Of a stretch of 64,000 nucleotides of DNA, positions 9,518-18,495 are shown one piece after another (position 1 is the first letter of the stretch; every line of letters starts with the position of its first letter). The notes beneath the pieces are model-generated. The model searched no databases. It was not told where the DNA came from and worked only from the letters and a program-made list of their open reading frames with translations. A program made the translations under genes and the position numbers. The DNA is taken from assembly GCA_963739335.1 (NCBI GenBank), contig CAVUAC010000028.1, positions 1 through 64,000 on the forward strand. The letters run 5' to 3'. This DNA is from UBA9647 sp963739335. Lineage in GTDB: Bacteria; Bacteroidota; Ignavibacteria; UBA10030.

Positions 9518-10000
9518 ATGCCGATCGACAATTTGGAACGGATGATACAGCTTGCACAGGACTTCTTCAACACGAAGGATGATCCCAACCAGATCTCTGT
9601 CAACAAGAGAACCATCAGCCGACTTCGGAAGATCCACCACAGCACGATGTCTGAAAGGGCCAACAAGAATGGCCCTATCGCGTGGGTTCTCGTCATACCG
9701 ACGACACGCAAGCTGATGGAGAAGTTCATTGCGAAAGAGATCAACGAGCAGCAGCTGTTGCGGAAGACACCTCTTCGGGCTCAGTATGATGCTCTGTACC
9801 TTTGCTCAGCCCTTGTCTTGCCCGAGCACCGGGGCAAAGGACTGGCCAAGCGCCTGCTGGCGCAAGCGGTCAGGTCCATTCAGAAACAACACCCGATCAA
9901 ATATCTTTTCTTCTGGGCTTTCAGTGTTGAAGGGGAGAGATTAGCGACCTCAGTCGCGAAGAAACTGAGTTTGCCTCTTTTGCAGAGAGAAGCTGACTGA
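9518..10000 (+). CDS. GNAT-family N-acetyltransferase
   Basis: 160 residues from ATG 9518 (MPIDNLERMIQLAQDFF); ATG 9500 is an in-frame alternative and neither has a strong ribosome-binding site. Motif A for acetyl-CoA binding is LCSALVLPEHRGKGLAKRLL: a beta strand followed by R-GxG/A in the pyrophosphate-binding turn. The N-terminal part contains MSERANKNGPIAWVLVIPTT, a strand-loop-strand characteristic of this small subfamily. Acceptor substrate unknown. It is the only plus-strand gene between 0 and 14.8 kb, transcribed alone. Confidence 0.75.
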   Translation: MPIDNLERMIQLAQDFFNTKDDPNQISVNKRTISRLRKIHHSTMSERANKNGPIAWVLVIPTTRKLMEKFIAKEINEQQLLRKTPLRAQYDALYLCSALVLPEHRGKGLAKRLLAQAVRSIQKQHPIKYLFFWAFSVEGERLATSVAKKLSLPLLQREAD

Positions 10001-10051
10001 CGGGGATGGGCGTGAACACAGAGGCCGGGTTTTCTCTCGGCGCAGATCTTC

Positions 10052-11119
10052 CTACAGTCTTGCCCTCAAGTACTGTACCGGCCAGGGGACGTCAACCGAA
10101 AGCACTTTGGCGGCGTGGATCGGCCAGTACGGATCACGGAGCATCGCTCGTGCAAGAATGATGACATCAGCCTCACCCCGCGCAAGAATATCTTCAGCTT
10201 GCTGGGGTTCTGTGATGAGACCCACCGCCCCCGTGGCGATACCTGCCTCCCGACGTATCGTTGCGGCAAAGGGAACCTGATAGCCGGGTGCAGCCGGGAC
10301 CTTTGCATGTGGAACAAGACCACCGCTTGAACAGTCTATGAGATCCATATCAATGTCTCGCAGCCACCGCGACAACGTCACAGATTGCGGAAGATCCAAC
10401 CCACCCTCCACCCAATCGGTCGCCGATATGCGGACAAACACAGGCAGATCTGACGGCCATACTTCGCGTACAGCCTTCGCGACCTGAAGTGGAAACCGAG
10501 CACGTCCTTCCAGCGTCCCCCCGAACTCATCGCTGCGCTGATTCGTCAGCGGCGAGAGGAACTCGTGCATCAAATAGCCGTGCGCCATGTGCAGTTCGAC
10601 CACCTTAAAACCAGCCTTGTGCGCTCGCTGTGCCGCTTCTGTGAACCTATGAACTTGCTCCTCAATCTCAGATCGCGATAGTTCTCTTGGAGACGGGTAG
10701 CCCGCTGCAAAAGGGATCGGACTTGGTGCGACCGTCTGCCAGCCACCCTCAGCACTGCCCACGGGACCGCCCCCATTCCATGGCGCGGCCGTCGAAGCCT
10801 TACGTCCTGCGTGTGCTAATTGTATTCCTGGGACCGATCCTTGCGCACTGATGAAGGATGTGATCTTTTGAAATGCTTTCACCTGGCCGTCGCTCCAGAT
10901 GCCCAGATCGCCGGGGGAAATCCGCCCTTGAGGAGTGATCGCCGTCGCTTCCACGATCACCAATCCGGCACCGCCGACAGCTCTGCTTCCTAAGTGTACC
11001 AGATGCCAATCATTGGGCATCCCATCCGTGCTGGAATACTGGCACATCGGCGATACGAAAATTCGATTGCGGAATCCGAGGCTCCTGACGAATAGTGGGG
11101 AAAACAATTTAGTCGCCAA
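10052..11119 (-). CDS. namA: Old-yellow-enzyme family NADPH dehydrogenase (YqjM/NamA type)
   Basis: 355 residues, the normal length for YqjM-like ene-reductases. FMN TIM-barrel landmarks are intact: SPMCQYSS with the redox-tuning Cys26, QLAHAGRKAS with the His-Ala-Gly-Arg FMN/substrate segment, HMAHGYLMHEFLSPLTNQRS with the catalytic loop, and GLITEPQQAEDIL plus ARAMLRDPYW at the phosphate-binding end. It reduces activated C=C bonds of enals, enones or nitro compounds with NADPH and probably acts in the cytoplasm in detoxification. The Nudix gene lies 42 bp upstream on the same strand. Confidence 0.92.
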   Translation of the reverse strand: MATKLFSPLFVRSLGFRNRIFVSPMCQYSSTDGMPNDWHLVHLGSRAVGGAGLVIVEATAITPQGRISPGDLGIWSDGQVKAFQKITSFISAQGSVPGIQLAHAGRKASTAAPWNGGGPVGSAEGGWQTVAPSPIPFAAGYPSPRELSRSEIEEQVHRFTEAAQRAHKAGFKVVELHMAHGYLMHEFLSPLTNQRSDEFGGTLEGRARFPLQVAKAVREVWPSDLPVFVRISATDWVEGGLDLPQSVTLSRWLRDIDMDLIDCSSGGLVPHAKVPAAPGYQVPFAATIRREAGIATGAVGLITEPQQAEDILARGEADVIILARAMLRDPYWPIHAAKVLSVDVPWPVQYLRARL

Positions 11120-11161
11120 ATCCTGATCTCCTGGAATAGAATTGAATGCGGTTACGATGCA

Positions 11162-11572
11162 TCACGAAAACGGGTCAAACTCAAGTTTCAGCAGATTCTG
11201 GACGGGAAGAAAAAGTGGTTCTGGCAACTTGTTCCACTCGAACCACTCCCACCGCTCGCACTTTTCCGCCTCTCTCACTTCAATCTCCCCTGATTCATAA
11301 TCCGCAATAACAAACAACGTTACGTAGTGTTTGCGTTCCTCTTCAAAAACGTCATTCGTAAATGGGCCTCGTCGGATGTTCTTTATGTGCGCTCCGGTCT
11401 CTTCGAGCACCTCCCGTTTCGCGCACTCTTCAACCTGCTCACAGAACTCCAGATGCCCGCCAGGAAAACACCAGGTGCCTTCGCCGTGGGCATTCTTTCG
11501 TTTACCGAGAAGAACTTTGGCATCTTTTGTTATGATAACTCCTACACCAACTTGCGGTCTATTCCGTTGCAT
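11162..11572 (-). CDS. Nudix hydrolase (MutT/NUDT15-like)
   Basis: 136 residues containing a complete Nudix box: Gly39 starts GHLEFCEQVEECAKREV followed by LEETGA, which satisfies GX5EX7REUXEEXGU. The start MQRNRPQVGVGVIITKDAKV and the segment GKRKNAHGEGTWCFPGGHLE match the MutT/NUDT15 group of nucleotide-pyrophosphate hydrolases, Mg-dependent, possibly cleaning oxidised nucleotides. It may share a transcript with the reductase downstream. True substrate unknown. Confidence 0.9.
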   Translation of the reverse strand: MQRNRPQVGVGVIITKDAKVLLGKRKNAHGEGTWCFPGGHLEFCEQVEECAKREVLEETGAHIKNIRRGPFTNDVFEEERKHYVTLFVIADYESGEIEVREAEKCERWEWFEWNKLPEPLFLPVQNLLKLEFDPFS

Positions 11573-11649
11573 CGGACGTACCCTCAGACTGTGAAGGGGA
11601 AACTTTGTCGAGCTGGTGCGGATTTTCTCCCACCCCTGTCAAAAGGCAA

Positions 11650-13113
11650 TCAGTTTTCGGGCAACCTCTCAAGACCGTACCGCTTCGCGTGCTTTTCCAT
11701 AATCTTCCTGAGCTCGCCTATGACCTCGGTGGACAGGACGTAGTCAGGCTTCTCGCTCAGCAGTTCCTCCACGCGCACCAACGCACGCTCCGCCAACGTT
11801 TGCTTGCCGGAGCTCACCCATTGGTCGTAGCCGTCGCGGTTGATGACGTGCGAGTACCTTTGTTCAAGCAAATGCCACTGCAAGGTATGAGGATGCGTGA
11901 GGAAATCGATCTCTCCTTCCGAACCCGAGAACAGATCAAGAGCGATCGGCTCGTCCCGCTGGCTGATCCCTTCAATCAGACGGTACGCCATACCGCAGAT
12001 GTCGTTGTCAATCACGAGCTTCTCGAGGCTTTGCGTCGACTCAAAGTCCATCATCCCTCCGCCGGAGATGACATTGATGCCACAGAGTGCACCAAGAATC
12101 GCGCCGATTCCTGTCTCAAGTCCCGCCTGGGCATCGACACATTTTGAGTCGCTGAGGCCCATGTACGCGTGAGTAGGAAGGCCGAGAGATTTGCCGATCT
12201 GGCTGTAGGCCGAGTCAATCATCATCGTTTCAATTGCTCCCATCGGTGGATTGGCCGTGTGCATATCGAAAGCCGAAGGCGAGCCGCCGAAAATGACGGG
12301 CGCTCCGGGCATCGCCAGCTGTGCGATGACAACACCGCAGAGGTTTTCAGCCGTCAGTTGGACGAGCGCTCCGGCAAGCGTCACAGGCGCCGTCGCACCG
12401 GTGAGCGGCATCGATACAAACTCCGAAGGTATGCCGGCACACGCGCAATCGATGAGGCTCTGGGTGGTGAGATTGCTCCATTTCAGAGGCGGCGACGGGC
12501 AGGCGTCGAAGATCGCGAGCGGTTTTTCCCTCAACTCTGCCGCACCTCCCCGCACAACCGTCAGCATTTCGAACATTGGTCTGAATCCTTCAACCACAAA
12601 CAGCCCTGTCACGATAGGTTTGGAACAACACTGAAGACCAATAAAGAGGCGGTAGCAATCAGAGACTGCCTCTGGGACGTCGCTGCTGATCAGCCCGGTA
12701 CTCTGAAAGTGAAAATTCTCCAGCCGTTGGATCAAGCTCGAGAAGCGAAGAAGATCTTGCGTTACCGGCCTCCGTTCAGATTGAGTCTGATGGTCGAAAA
12801 TATTCAAGGCCGCAGAACCAGGATCGAAATGTACCTGGTCACCCCCAACGTGAAACGACCGCTCCCCCCGGGCATCATACAAGGTGATGGTCCTTGGCGC
12901 CGATGCCAGCGCATCTTCGACGAGCCGAGGCGAGATGAATACTCTTCTCGATGACTCGTCGATCTTCACCCCTGCGGTGCGGAAGAGCTTGATCGCCTCC
13001 TGGTTCTCGACGAAAACGCCCGTTTGCTCCAAGAGCACATGGCTTTCTTCGACAATTTTCTTCAGCAGCGATTCGCTCAGCATCTTGGTGGAGGGACGAA
13101 GAGGTTCAATCAT
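11650..13113 (-). CDS. MttB-superfamily methyltransferase, non-pyrrolysine type
   Basis: 487 residues, TIM-barrel methyltransferase of the trimethylamine methyltransferase (MttB) family. Landmarks are ALNIFDHQTQSERRPVTQDL, FGGSPSAFDMHTANPPMGA, PTHAYMGLSDSKCVDAQAG and INVISGGGMMDFESTQSLEK. No amber codon interrupts it, so it is not a pyrrolysine MttB but belongs with the MtgB-like enzymes that demethylate glycine betaine or other quaternary amines and transfer the methyl to a corrinoid protein. No corrinoid protein or reactivator is encoded nearby. Start 13113 has GGGAG about 9 nt upstream. Confidence 0.85.
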   Translation of the reverse strand: MIEPLRPSTKMLSESLLKKIVEESHVLLEQTGVFVENQEAIKLFRTAGVKIDESSRRVFISPRLVEDALASAPRTITLYDARGERSFHVGGDQVHFDPGSAALNIFDHQTQSERRPVTQDLLRFSSLIQRLENFHFQSTGLISSDVPEAVSDCYRLFIGLQCCSKPIVTGLFVVEGFRPMFEMLTVVRGGAAELREKPLAIFDACPSPPLKWSNLTTQSLIDCACAGIPSEFVSMPLTGATAPVTLAGALVQLTAENLCGVVIAQLAMPGAPVIFGGSPSAFDMHTANPPMGAIETMMIDSAYSQIGKSLGLPTHAYMGLSDSKCVDAQAGLETGIGAILGALCGINVISGGGMMDFESTQSLEKLVIDNDICGMAYRLIEGISQRDEPIALDLFSGSEGEIDFLTHPHTLQWHLLEQRYSHVINRDGYDQWVSSGKQTLAERALVRVEELLSEKPDYVLSTEVIGELRKIMEKHAKRYGLERLPEN

Positions 13114-13190
13114 AGGAGTCGCTCCCTGTGGTGTTCAAGTGTTGGAGGCAAGCAGCCTGCAGATGGCAGTTCGCAGACTGCAATCTGCTC

Positions 13191-14633
13191 TCAAGAGTCC
13201 TTCCGTTTCACGTCTTCCATCTCACGTCTCCCTTGGTGCGCATTTGTTTTGCTATTTCTCCAATAATAGTAGAAGGGCAAGGACATGAGAAGCAGGAAGA
13301 TCCCAATGATCGCATCACGGGGATCTTCAATCAGCGTGCTGTACAGAAACCATCCGGCCGCTGCCACAAATAGGAGTGTTGCATAGGGATATCCCCACGC
13401 TTTGTACTGCCTCGGCGCATCAGGCATCTTCTTCCTCAGAATGATGACTGACAATGCCGTCAACGCATAGAACATCCACGACCCAAAAACAACATACGAA
13501 GCAATTTGATCGTACGTGCCACTGAGCGTGAGCAAGGCACTCCAAACGCCGAGCGCAATAATGGAGACATACGGCGTTCGATAACGCGGATGCACCTTAC
13601 CGAAACTTGGGGCAAAGGCCTCATCGGCCCCCGCGGCGTACATCGATCACGCGTCGCTCAGAAACGAGTTGTTGATCGTGCCAAAAGTCGAGCAGAGTAT
13701 GCCTGCAATGATAAGAGAAACCCCGATTGGACCCAGGACCACGGAAGCTGCATCCGCAGCGATTCGTTCCGAACCTGCAATCTGTCCGAGGGGAATGACA
13801 TACGCATACGCCAGATTGACGGAGAGATAGAGCAGGATGATGATGAACGTACCGATCAACAGTGCACGCGGCACATTCCTCTCGGGGTTTTTGATCTCCC
13901 CTGCCGACATCGTCACGGTCGTCCAACCTTCATACGACCACAGGACGGAGATCATCGCCAGGCCAAACGCCGAGGTCAGCTCTTTCGACCAATGGTCCGG
14001 CCACCAGGGCGCAAAATTCAAGACACTCCCCTTTCCTGAAGAAAAAACGGCGGCGATGAGTGCCAGCAGGGCAAGGACCTTTGCCAGCGTGAAAAAGTTG
14101 GTGACCCATCCGCCAAACCGGACGCCGCGAACGTTCACGAGCGTGGCCACGACTATGACAAGCATCGCAATGAGCTGTGTCCCTTTGATGGAAATCTCCA
14201 TGGGATGACCAAACGCTGACAGCGTGAAGCTGAAAAGGTCTTTCTGCGATGAGAAGGCCGGGAAGAAATATCCGAGGTACGTGGCAAACGCGACGGCAAT
14301 CGCCGCGAGCGACCCGGCGGTGTTGATGAAAAAATGATTCCAGCTGAACAAGTAGCCCCAGACTCGTCCGAAGCTGTTCCGGAGGTATACGTACGGCCCC
14401 CCAGCTTCCGGAAGCAAGGAACTCAGTTCCGCGACTGTCAGTGCGCCGAAAAGTGTCAACAATCCGCCGAGCATCCAGACCAGCAAAATCGGTCCCATCG
14501 AATGCAGGTGTCCCGCAATCGTTGCCGGAACGATGAAGATGCCCGAACCGATGATCGCGCTGATGTGGATTGCGAGCCCTTCTTTCAGCCCGAGGGCTCG
14601 CAGGAGCTGTGGTTGTCGTGAGCTGTCTTCCAA
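13191..14633 (-). pseudogene. APC-superfamily amino-acid permease, interrupted by an in-frame TGA
   Basis: Together the two parts make a 12-helix permease of about 480 residues. The first helix has GLAIHISAIIGSGIFIVPA, the unwound substrate-binding Gly-Ser-Gly of APC/LAT transporters, and EAGGPYVYLR marks helix 3. A TGA at 13647-13649 stops the frame after TINNSFLSDA; the same frame continues SMYAAGADEAFAPSFGKVHP to 13191. Family members usually have Arg at the TGA position, so CGA to TGA is likely. There is no nearby Cys or SECIS-like hairpin, hence selenocysteine is not proposed. Pseudogene or base error. Confidence 0.8.
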
Positions 14634-14784
14634 GGATGCTCGTTCAGTTTACAGCGTTTGGGACAAGGGAAATGAGTCCGCGGAGTGCGGCGCAATAGTT
14701 TGAAGGTAAATGACTAAGCGGTCGAAATCAATCGGAATTGGAGCATCTGGTCATACTTTGGCTGTCGTGGACAAGTTTCACTTG

Positions 14785-14817
14785 TATCTTTGAAACCTTT
14801 ATCGTAATATTACGATA
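14785..14817 (+). promoter_or_regulatory. ars promoter and ArsR operator
   Basis: TATCTTTG at 14785-14792 fits the Bacteroidota -7 box TAnnTTTG; a TTTG lies upstream at 14757-14760, slightly farther than the usual spacing. The perfect palindrome TATCGTAATATTACGATA follows at 14800-14817 and includes the ATCG-N8-CGAT type core used by SmtB/ArsR repressors. It overlaps the expected transcription start and ends 8 nt before the arsR ATG, so the repressor would block initiation. The leader is very short with no ribosome-binding site, possibly near-leaderless. Confidence 0.7.
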
Positions 14818-14825
14818 GAATAACT

Positions 14826-15146
14826 ATGGGACTCTCAAAGAAAGAGGCTTTTGGTGCCAGAGAGAATCGGATCGCCGATCTAGCCAAGGCACTCGGACAC
14901 CCGGCACGTGTGGCGATTCTAGAGTATCTCGCAAAACAGAATGCGTGTGTCTGCGGCGACATCGTCGTTGAGCTGCCGCTCTCCCAGGCAACGGTATCCC
15001 AGCACCTTGCCGAGCTGAAGCGGGTTGGATTGATCAAAGGCGAGATCGAAGGACCGCGCGTCTGCTACTGCATTGACGCAACGGCCTGGAATGAAGCAAG
15101 AAAGCTCTTGTCCCAATTCCTGACAGATGTGAAGAAGTGTTGCTGA
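14826..15146 (+). CDS. arsR: ArsR-family arsenical-responsive repressor
   Basis: 106 residues, winged helix-turn-helix (ALGHPARVAILEYL, LPLSQATVSQHLAELK). Candidate As(III) ligands are unusually many: Cys41 and Cys43 (ACVCGD) before the recognition helix, Cys80 and Cys82 (RVCYCID) in the wing and Cys105-Cys106 at the C-terminus (KKCC). The canonical ELCVCDL motif is replaced by ACVCGD. It should dissociate from the operator at 14800-14817 when arsenite binds, releasing arsM-arsC-acr3. Confidence 0.92.
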   Translation: MGLSKKEAFGARENRIADLAKALGHPARVAILEYLAKQNACVCGDIVVELPLSQATVSQHLAELKRVGLIKGEIEGPRVCYCIDATAWNEARKLLSQFLTDVKKCC

Positions 15147-15176
15147 TGGATTTGTACTCACTCAAGGAGAATCGCT

Positions 15177-15986
15177 ATGAACACCGAACAAGAAATCAAA
15201 GAGATGGTCAAGGAGAAGTATGGCGCCATCGCTCAGCAGTCGAAACAACAAAACCAATCATCGTGCTGCGGCAGCGGATGCGGCTGCTCGTCTGTCGAGT
15301 ATTCGATCATGACAGATGAATATACCTCCCTGCCCGGTTATGTCCCAGACGCGGACCTCGCGCTGGGATGCGGATTGCCGACGGAATTCGCCCGGATCAA
15401 ACCCGGTGAGACGGTGGTCGATCTCGGCTCAGGCGCCGGCAACGATTGCTTCATCGCGCGATCCATCGTCGGCGACGCCGGACGTGTCATCGGCATCGAC
15501 ATGACCGTTCCGATGATTGAAAAGGCGCAAGCCAACGCCTCAAAACTGGGATTCACCAATGTCGAATTCCGTCTCGGTGAGATCGAAAACATGCCCATCG
15601 AAGATAACACCGCAGATGTTGTCGTCAGCAATTGCGTCATGAACCTCGTGCCGAACAAGCAGAAGGCGTTTGCTGAGACCTTCCGAATCACCAAACACGG
15701 CGGGCACTTCAGTATTTCTGATATCGTGCTTCAGGGAGAGTTGCCGGACGACCTGCGCAAGGAGGCAGCGCTCTATGCAGGCTGTGTCGCCGGGGCTGTT
15801 CAGAAAGAGGAATATCTCCAGATCATCAAAGATGCCGGATTCACGAACATCATCGTGCAAACGGAACGGAAGATCGACATCCCGAACGAAGTCCTTGCCC
15901 AAATGCTTTCACTGGAACAGCTGAGAGAATTCAAGAGGGAACACATCGGCATCTTCAGCATCACTGTCTACGCAGATAAACCATGA
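15177..15986 (+). CDS. arsM: Arsenite S-adenosylmethionine methyltransferase
   Basis: 269 residues. The SAM-binding motif is VVDLGSGAGNDCFIA, followed by the acidic strand VIGIDMT. The three As(III)-binding cysteines known from ArsM are in place: Cys65 (LGCGLPTEF), Cys153 (SNCVMNL) and Cys203 (AGCVAGA). A Cys-rich segment CCGSGCGCSS at residues 30-39 is typical of this bacterial subfamily. It methylates arsenite to methylarsenicals in the cytoplasm. It starts 30 bp after arsR, with AAGGAG upstream, and its stop overlaps arsC (ATGA). Confidence 0.95.
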   Translation: MNTEQEIKEMVKEKYGAIAQQSKQQNQSSCCGSGCGCSSVEYSIMTDEYTSLPGYVPDADLALGCGLPTEFARIKPGETVVDLGSGAGNDCFIARSIVGDAGRVIGIDMTVPMIEKAQANASKLGFTNVEFRLGEIENMPIEDNTADVVVSNCVMNLVPNKQKAFAETFRITKHGGHFSISDIVLQGELPDDLRKEAALYAGCVAGAVQKEEYLQIIKDAGFTNIIVQTERKIDIPNEVLAQMLSLEQLREFKREHIGIFSITVYADKP

Positions 15987-16435
15987 TAGATCCCGATCCT
16001 CCGAGCACACGAATACTTATACTGTGCTCGGGCAATTCATGCCGCAGCCAGATGGCGGAAGGATTTCTTCGGTCGTTCGATCAAACACTTGAAGTGTATT
16101 CAGCGGGGACTGAGCCCGCCTCAAAAGTCAGCTCCCACGCAATAGCTGCAATGAAAGAAGCTGGCATTGACATCAGCCGCCACTCGCCAAAGCACGTCAA
16201 TCAGTTCCTCAGACATTCATTTGACTATGTCATTACGGTTTGCGATGATGCCAACGAATCCTGCCCCGTGTTTATTGGCAAGGTGAAGCACCGGTTGCAC
16301 ATGGGATTCGTTGATCCGACATGGACAATGGGCACTGAAGAAGAAGTGATAGACGCCCACCGACGCGTTCGTGATCAAATCAAGTCCGCTTTCCGCACAT
16401 TCTATGAAGAAAACCTCAAGGGATCAGAGGCATGA
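15983..16435 (+). CDS. arsC: Arsenate reductase, low-molecular-weight-phosphatase (thioredoxin-linked) type
   Basis: 150 residues. The phosphatase-like P-loop is CSGNSCRS with nucleophile Cys15 (CX5R), and the redox pair Cys87/Cys94 (CDDANESC) forms the disulfide relay, as in the thioredoxin-coupled Staphylococcus-type ArsC. The DPTWTMG segment supplies the general acid Asp. It reduces arsenate to arsenite, which Acr3 exports or ArsM methylates. It overlaps both neighbours by ATGA, so the genes are co-translated. Confidence 0.95.
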   Translation: MIDPDPPSTRILILCSGNSCRSQMAEGFLRSFDQTLEVYSAGTEPASKVSSHAIAAMKEAGIDISRHSPKHVNQFLRHSFDYVITVCDDANESCPVFIGKVKHRLHMGFVDPTWTMGTEEEVIDAHRRVRDQIKSAFRTFYEENLKGSEA

Positions 16436-17487
16436 AAGGCCTTCGAAAACAGCTTTCGTTTCTCGACCGCTATCTTACCCTCTGGATATTTTTCGCAATG
16501 GTTTTCGGTGTCATCGCCGGCTATGCGTCCCCTGGCATCGTGAGTTTCTGGAATTCTTTTCAAAGCGGCACCACGAACATCCCCATCGCTATAGGTTTGA
16601 TCCTCATGATGTACCCTCCGCTCGCGAAGGTCAAATATGAGGAGCTTGGGGATGTGTTCAAGAATACTCGGGTGCTCATCCTCTCTCTTGTTCAGAACTG
16701 GCTCATCGGTCCGGCGTTCATGTTCGTCCTCGCAATAATCTTTCTTCGCGACTATCCGGAATATATGGCTGGCTTGATCATCATCGGTTTAGCGCGGTGC
16801 ATTGCGATGGTCATTGTCTGGAACGAATTAGCAAAGGGGGATACGGAATATGCGGCGGGGCTTGTGGCGTTCAACTCAGTTTTTCAGGTGCTCTTTTTCT
16901 CCGTGTATGCTTACGTCTTCCTGACGGTTTTTCCCTCCTGGTTAGGTTTACGGACGTTTGCGGTTGATATCACAATCGGACAGATAGCCAAAAGCGTCTT
17001 TGTCTATCTCGGCATTCCATTCATTGCCGGGATCGTAACGCGGTTCACAATGCTGAGGATCAAGGGCAAACAGTGGTACGAGCATCAATTCATTCCGAAG
17101 ATCTCGCCCGTCACCCTCATTGCTCTTTTGTTTACGATCATTGTCATGTTCTCGCTCAAAGGCGAGTATATTGTCAAGATTCCGCTGGATGTCCTTCGCA
17201 TCGCCTTGCCGCTCGTCATCTATTTCGTCATCATGTTTCTGATTTCCTTCTATCTTGCACGGAAGGTCGGAGCCGATTATGCAAAATCAGCGACCCTTTC
17301 GTTTACAGCTGCGAGCAACAACTTTGAACTGGCGATCGCGGTCGCTATCGCAGTGTTCGGCATCAATTCCGGAGTCGCTTTTGCGACGGTCATTGGTCCC
17401 TTGATCGAAGTACCTGTCCTCATTAGTCTCGTCAACGTATCCCTATTCTTCAAGAGAAGATACTTCGTGGAGACAGCATCAAGCTAG
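16432..17487 (+). CDS. acr3: Arsenite efflux permease Acr3
   Basis: 351 residues and about ten transmembrane helices (bile/arsenite/riboflavin transporter fold). The conserved essential cysteine sits in GLARCIAMVIVWNELAKGD, and SFTAASNNFELAIAVAIAVFG is the signature of helix 9. It exports As(III) in exchange for protons. The start overlaps arsC (ATGA). The operon ends here and is followed by a hairpin at 17555-17578. Confidence 0.96.
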   Translation: MKGLRKQLSFLDRYLTLWIFFAMVFGVIAGYASPGIVSFWNSFQSGTTNIPIAIGLILMMYPPLAKVKYEELGDVFKNTRVLILSLVQNWLIGPAFMFVLAIIFLRDYPEYMAGLIIIGLARCIAMVIVWNELAKGDTEYAAGLVAFNSVFQVLFFSVYAYVFLTVFPSWLGLRTFAVDITIGQIAKSVFVYLGIPFIAGIVTRFTMLRIKGKQWYEHQFIPKISPVTLIALLFTIIVMFSLKGEYIVKIPLDVLRIALPLVIYFVIMFLISFYLARKVGADYAKSATLSFTAASNNFELAIAVAIAVFGINSGVAFATVIGPLIEVPVLISLVNVSLFFKRRYFVETASS

Positions 17488-17554
17488 AGGTTTTCCCGCA
17501 GCATTCCACCAGGTCGTCAGCTTGAACCTTGTGTATCTCTCTCTTCAAACAGCA

Positions 17555-17578
17555 CCGCCCGACCAAATGATCGGGCGG
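17555..17578. terminator. Hairpin between converging acr3 and CBM9-like genes
   Basis: CCGCCCGA, an 8-nt loop and TCGGGCGG form a strong stem between two convergent genes. The T-tract is poor on both sides (ctcactttctt on plus), so termination strength is uncertain; it may serve both directions. Confidence 0.6.
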
Positions 17579-17616
17579 CTCACTTTCTTATCCTCTCTCA
17601 GTCATTCTCTTGGGAC

Positions 17617-18495
17617 TCAGTTTGACCTCCGCTCTATCGGTTTGATTGGGCCTGCCAACTTCATTTTCCCCCATGTTGCGTCGTCGTCACCTTTGCCGTA
17701 GATGAGAAAGTGCCCTCCGTAGTCGCCACCGTCCGGATCAGTGTGGACAATTTCGAGGCCATACTCGTCACCGATCTTCGGAGGACGCCAGTCGGGATCA
17801 CTCTTGCCGAAGGTGGCAGCCATTTGCACGCGAGCCTCCAGGATGAAATCCCCACGGCTTCGCCCCCACGGATTCATTCGTATGGCATATGACACTGCTT
17901 GCGGTGGAAGAGGCTCCTCAATATATGTATGCTGAGCATCACCGTGTCGCCACCATGCGCCGTAGGAGGGTTTGGTGGAGTCAATCACAAAGCAAAAAGC
18001 ATTATCCCCCCGACCAAACTGCTTCGATTTGTTGTGACGAGGCGCCTCAATGAACCAGCATACTGCGTCTTTGAAGTACCATCGTTTCGGCTCATGCTGG
18101 GGATCGACAACGTCATTGATATTGTCGTGCACTTCGGCACCAAGATAGATGTACTCATCATCCCACGCCATGTAGTAGCGAGCGCTGAGATCTTCCTCGG
18201 GTGACGGTTCATTCCCGTGGTCTGTCAGACGATTGACTGCCGGATCGTACCAGGGGGTGTGCTGAAGTCTGTAGATATCCCAGACACCATCGTGAAACGC
18301 ATGGTCCTTCCACTCCGACAAGTCTCCATCGATACGAGGGGTCATTTCAAGGCGTGGAATGAGTATTGGATAAAAATCCCTCCAGTCCCTCTCTTTGTTG
18401 CATTGCGCGAAAAGAAGAAAGAACACCGTACATGCGGCAATTCTAGACATACATTTGATTCCGATTGTTAGTCTTGACTGAGACAATGGCTTCAT
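17617..18495 (-). CDS. CBM9/DOMON-like sugar-binding exported protein
   Basis: 292 residues. An exported protein with a hydrophobic N-terminal segment (ACTVFFLLFAQCNKE), possibly a lipoprotein although Gln before Cys is not the usual lipobox. The body resembles a family-9 carbohydrate-binding module: RIDGDLSEWKDHAF near the start, ARYYMAWDDEYIYLGAEVHD, then DAVCWFIEAP and a closing YGLEIVHTDPDGGD. Such domains bind sugars or heme at the cell surface. ATGA overlap with the GH42-like gene indicates one operon, so it probably helps bind the same glycan. An alternative start is ATG 18450. Confidence 0.7.
   Translation of the reverse strand: MKPLSQSRLTIGIKCMSRIAACTVFFLLFAQCNKERDWRDFYPILIPRLEMTPRIDGDLSEWKDHAFHDGVWDIYRLQHTPWYDPAVNRLTDHGNEPSPEEDLSARYYMAWDDEYIYLGAEVHDNINDVVDPQHEPKRWYFKDAVCWFIEAPRHNKSKQFGRGDNAFCFVIDSTKPSYGAWWRHGDAQHTYIEEPLPPQAVSYAIRMNPWGRSRGDFILEARVQMAATFGKSDPDWRPPKIGDEYGLEIVHTDPDGGDYGGHFLIYGKGDDDATWGKMKLAGPIKPIERRSN

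Noticed and set aside
12169..12954. A long plus-strand frame opposite the MttB-family gene
   Set aside because: Arg/His-rich shadow composition; the minus-strand methyltransferase is clearly real.
11650..13113. Pyrrolysine-containing trimethylamine methyltransferase
   Set aside because: The frame has no internal TAG, so it belongs to the non-pyrrolysine branch of the MttB superfamily.
13647..13649. TGA in the amino-acid permease as a selenocysteine codon
   Set aside because: No Cys/Sec pair nearby, no SECIS-type hairpin, and family members have Arg here; CGA to TGA is more likely.
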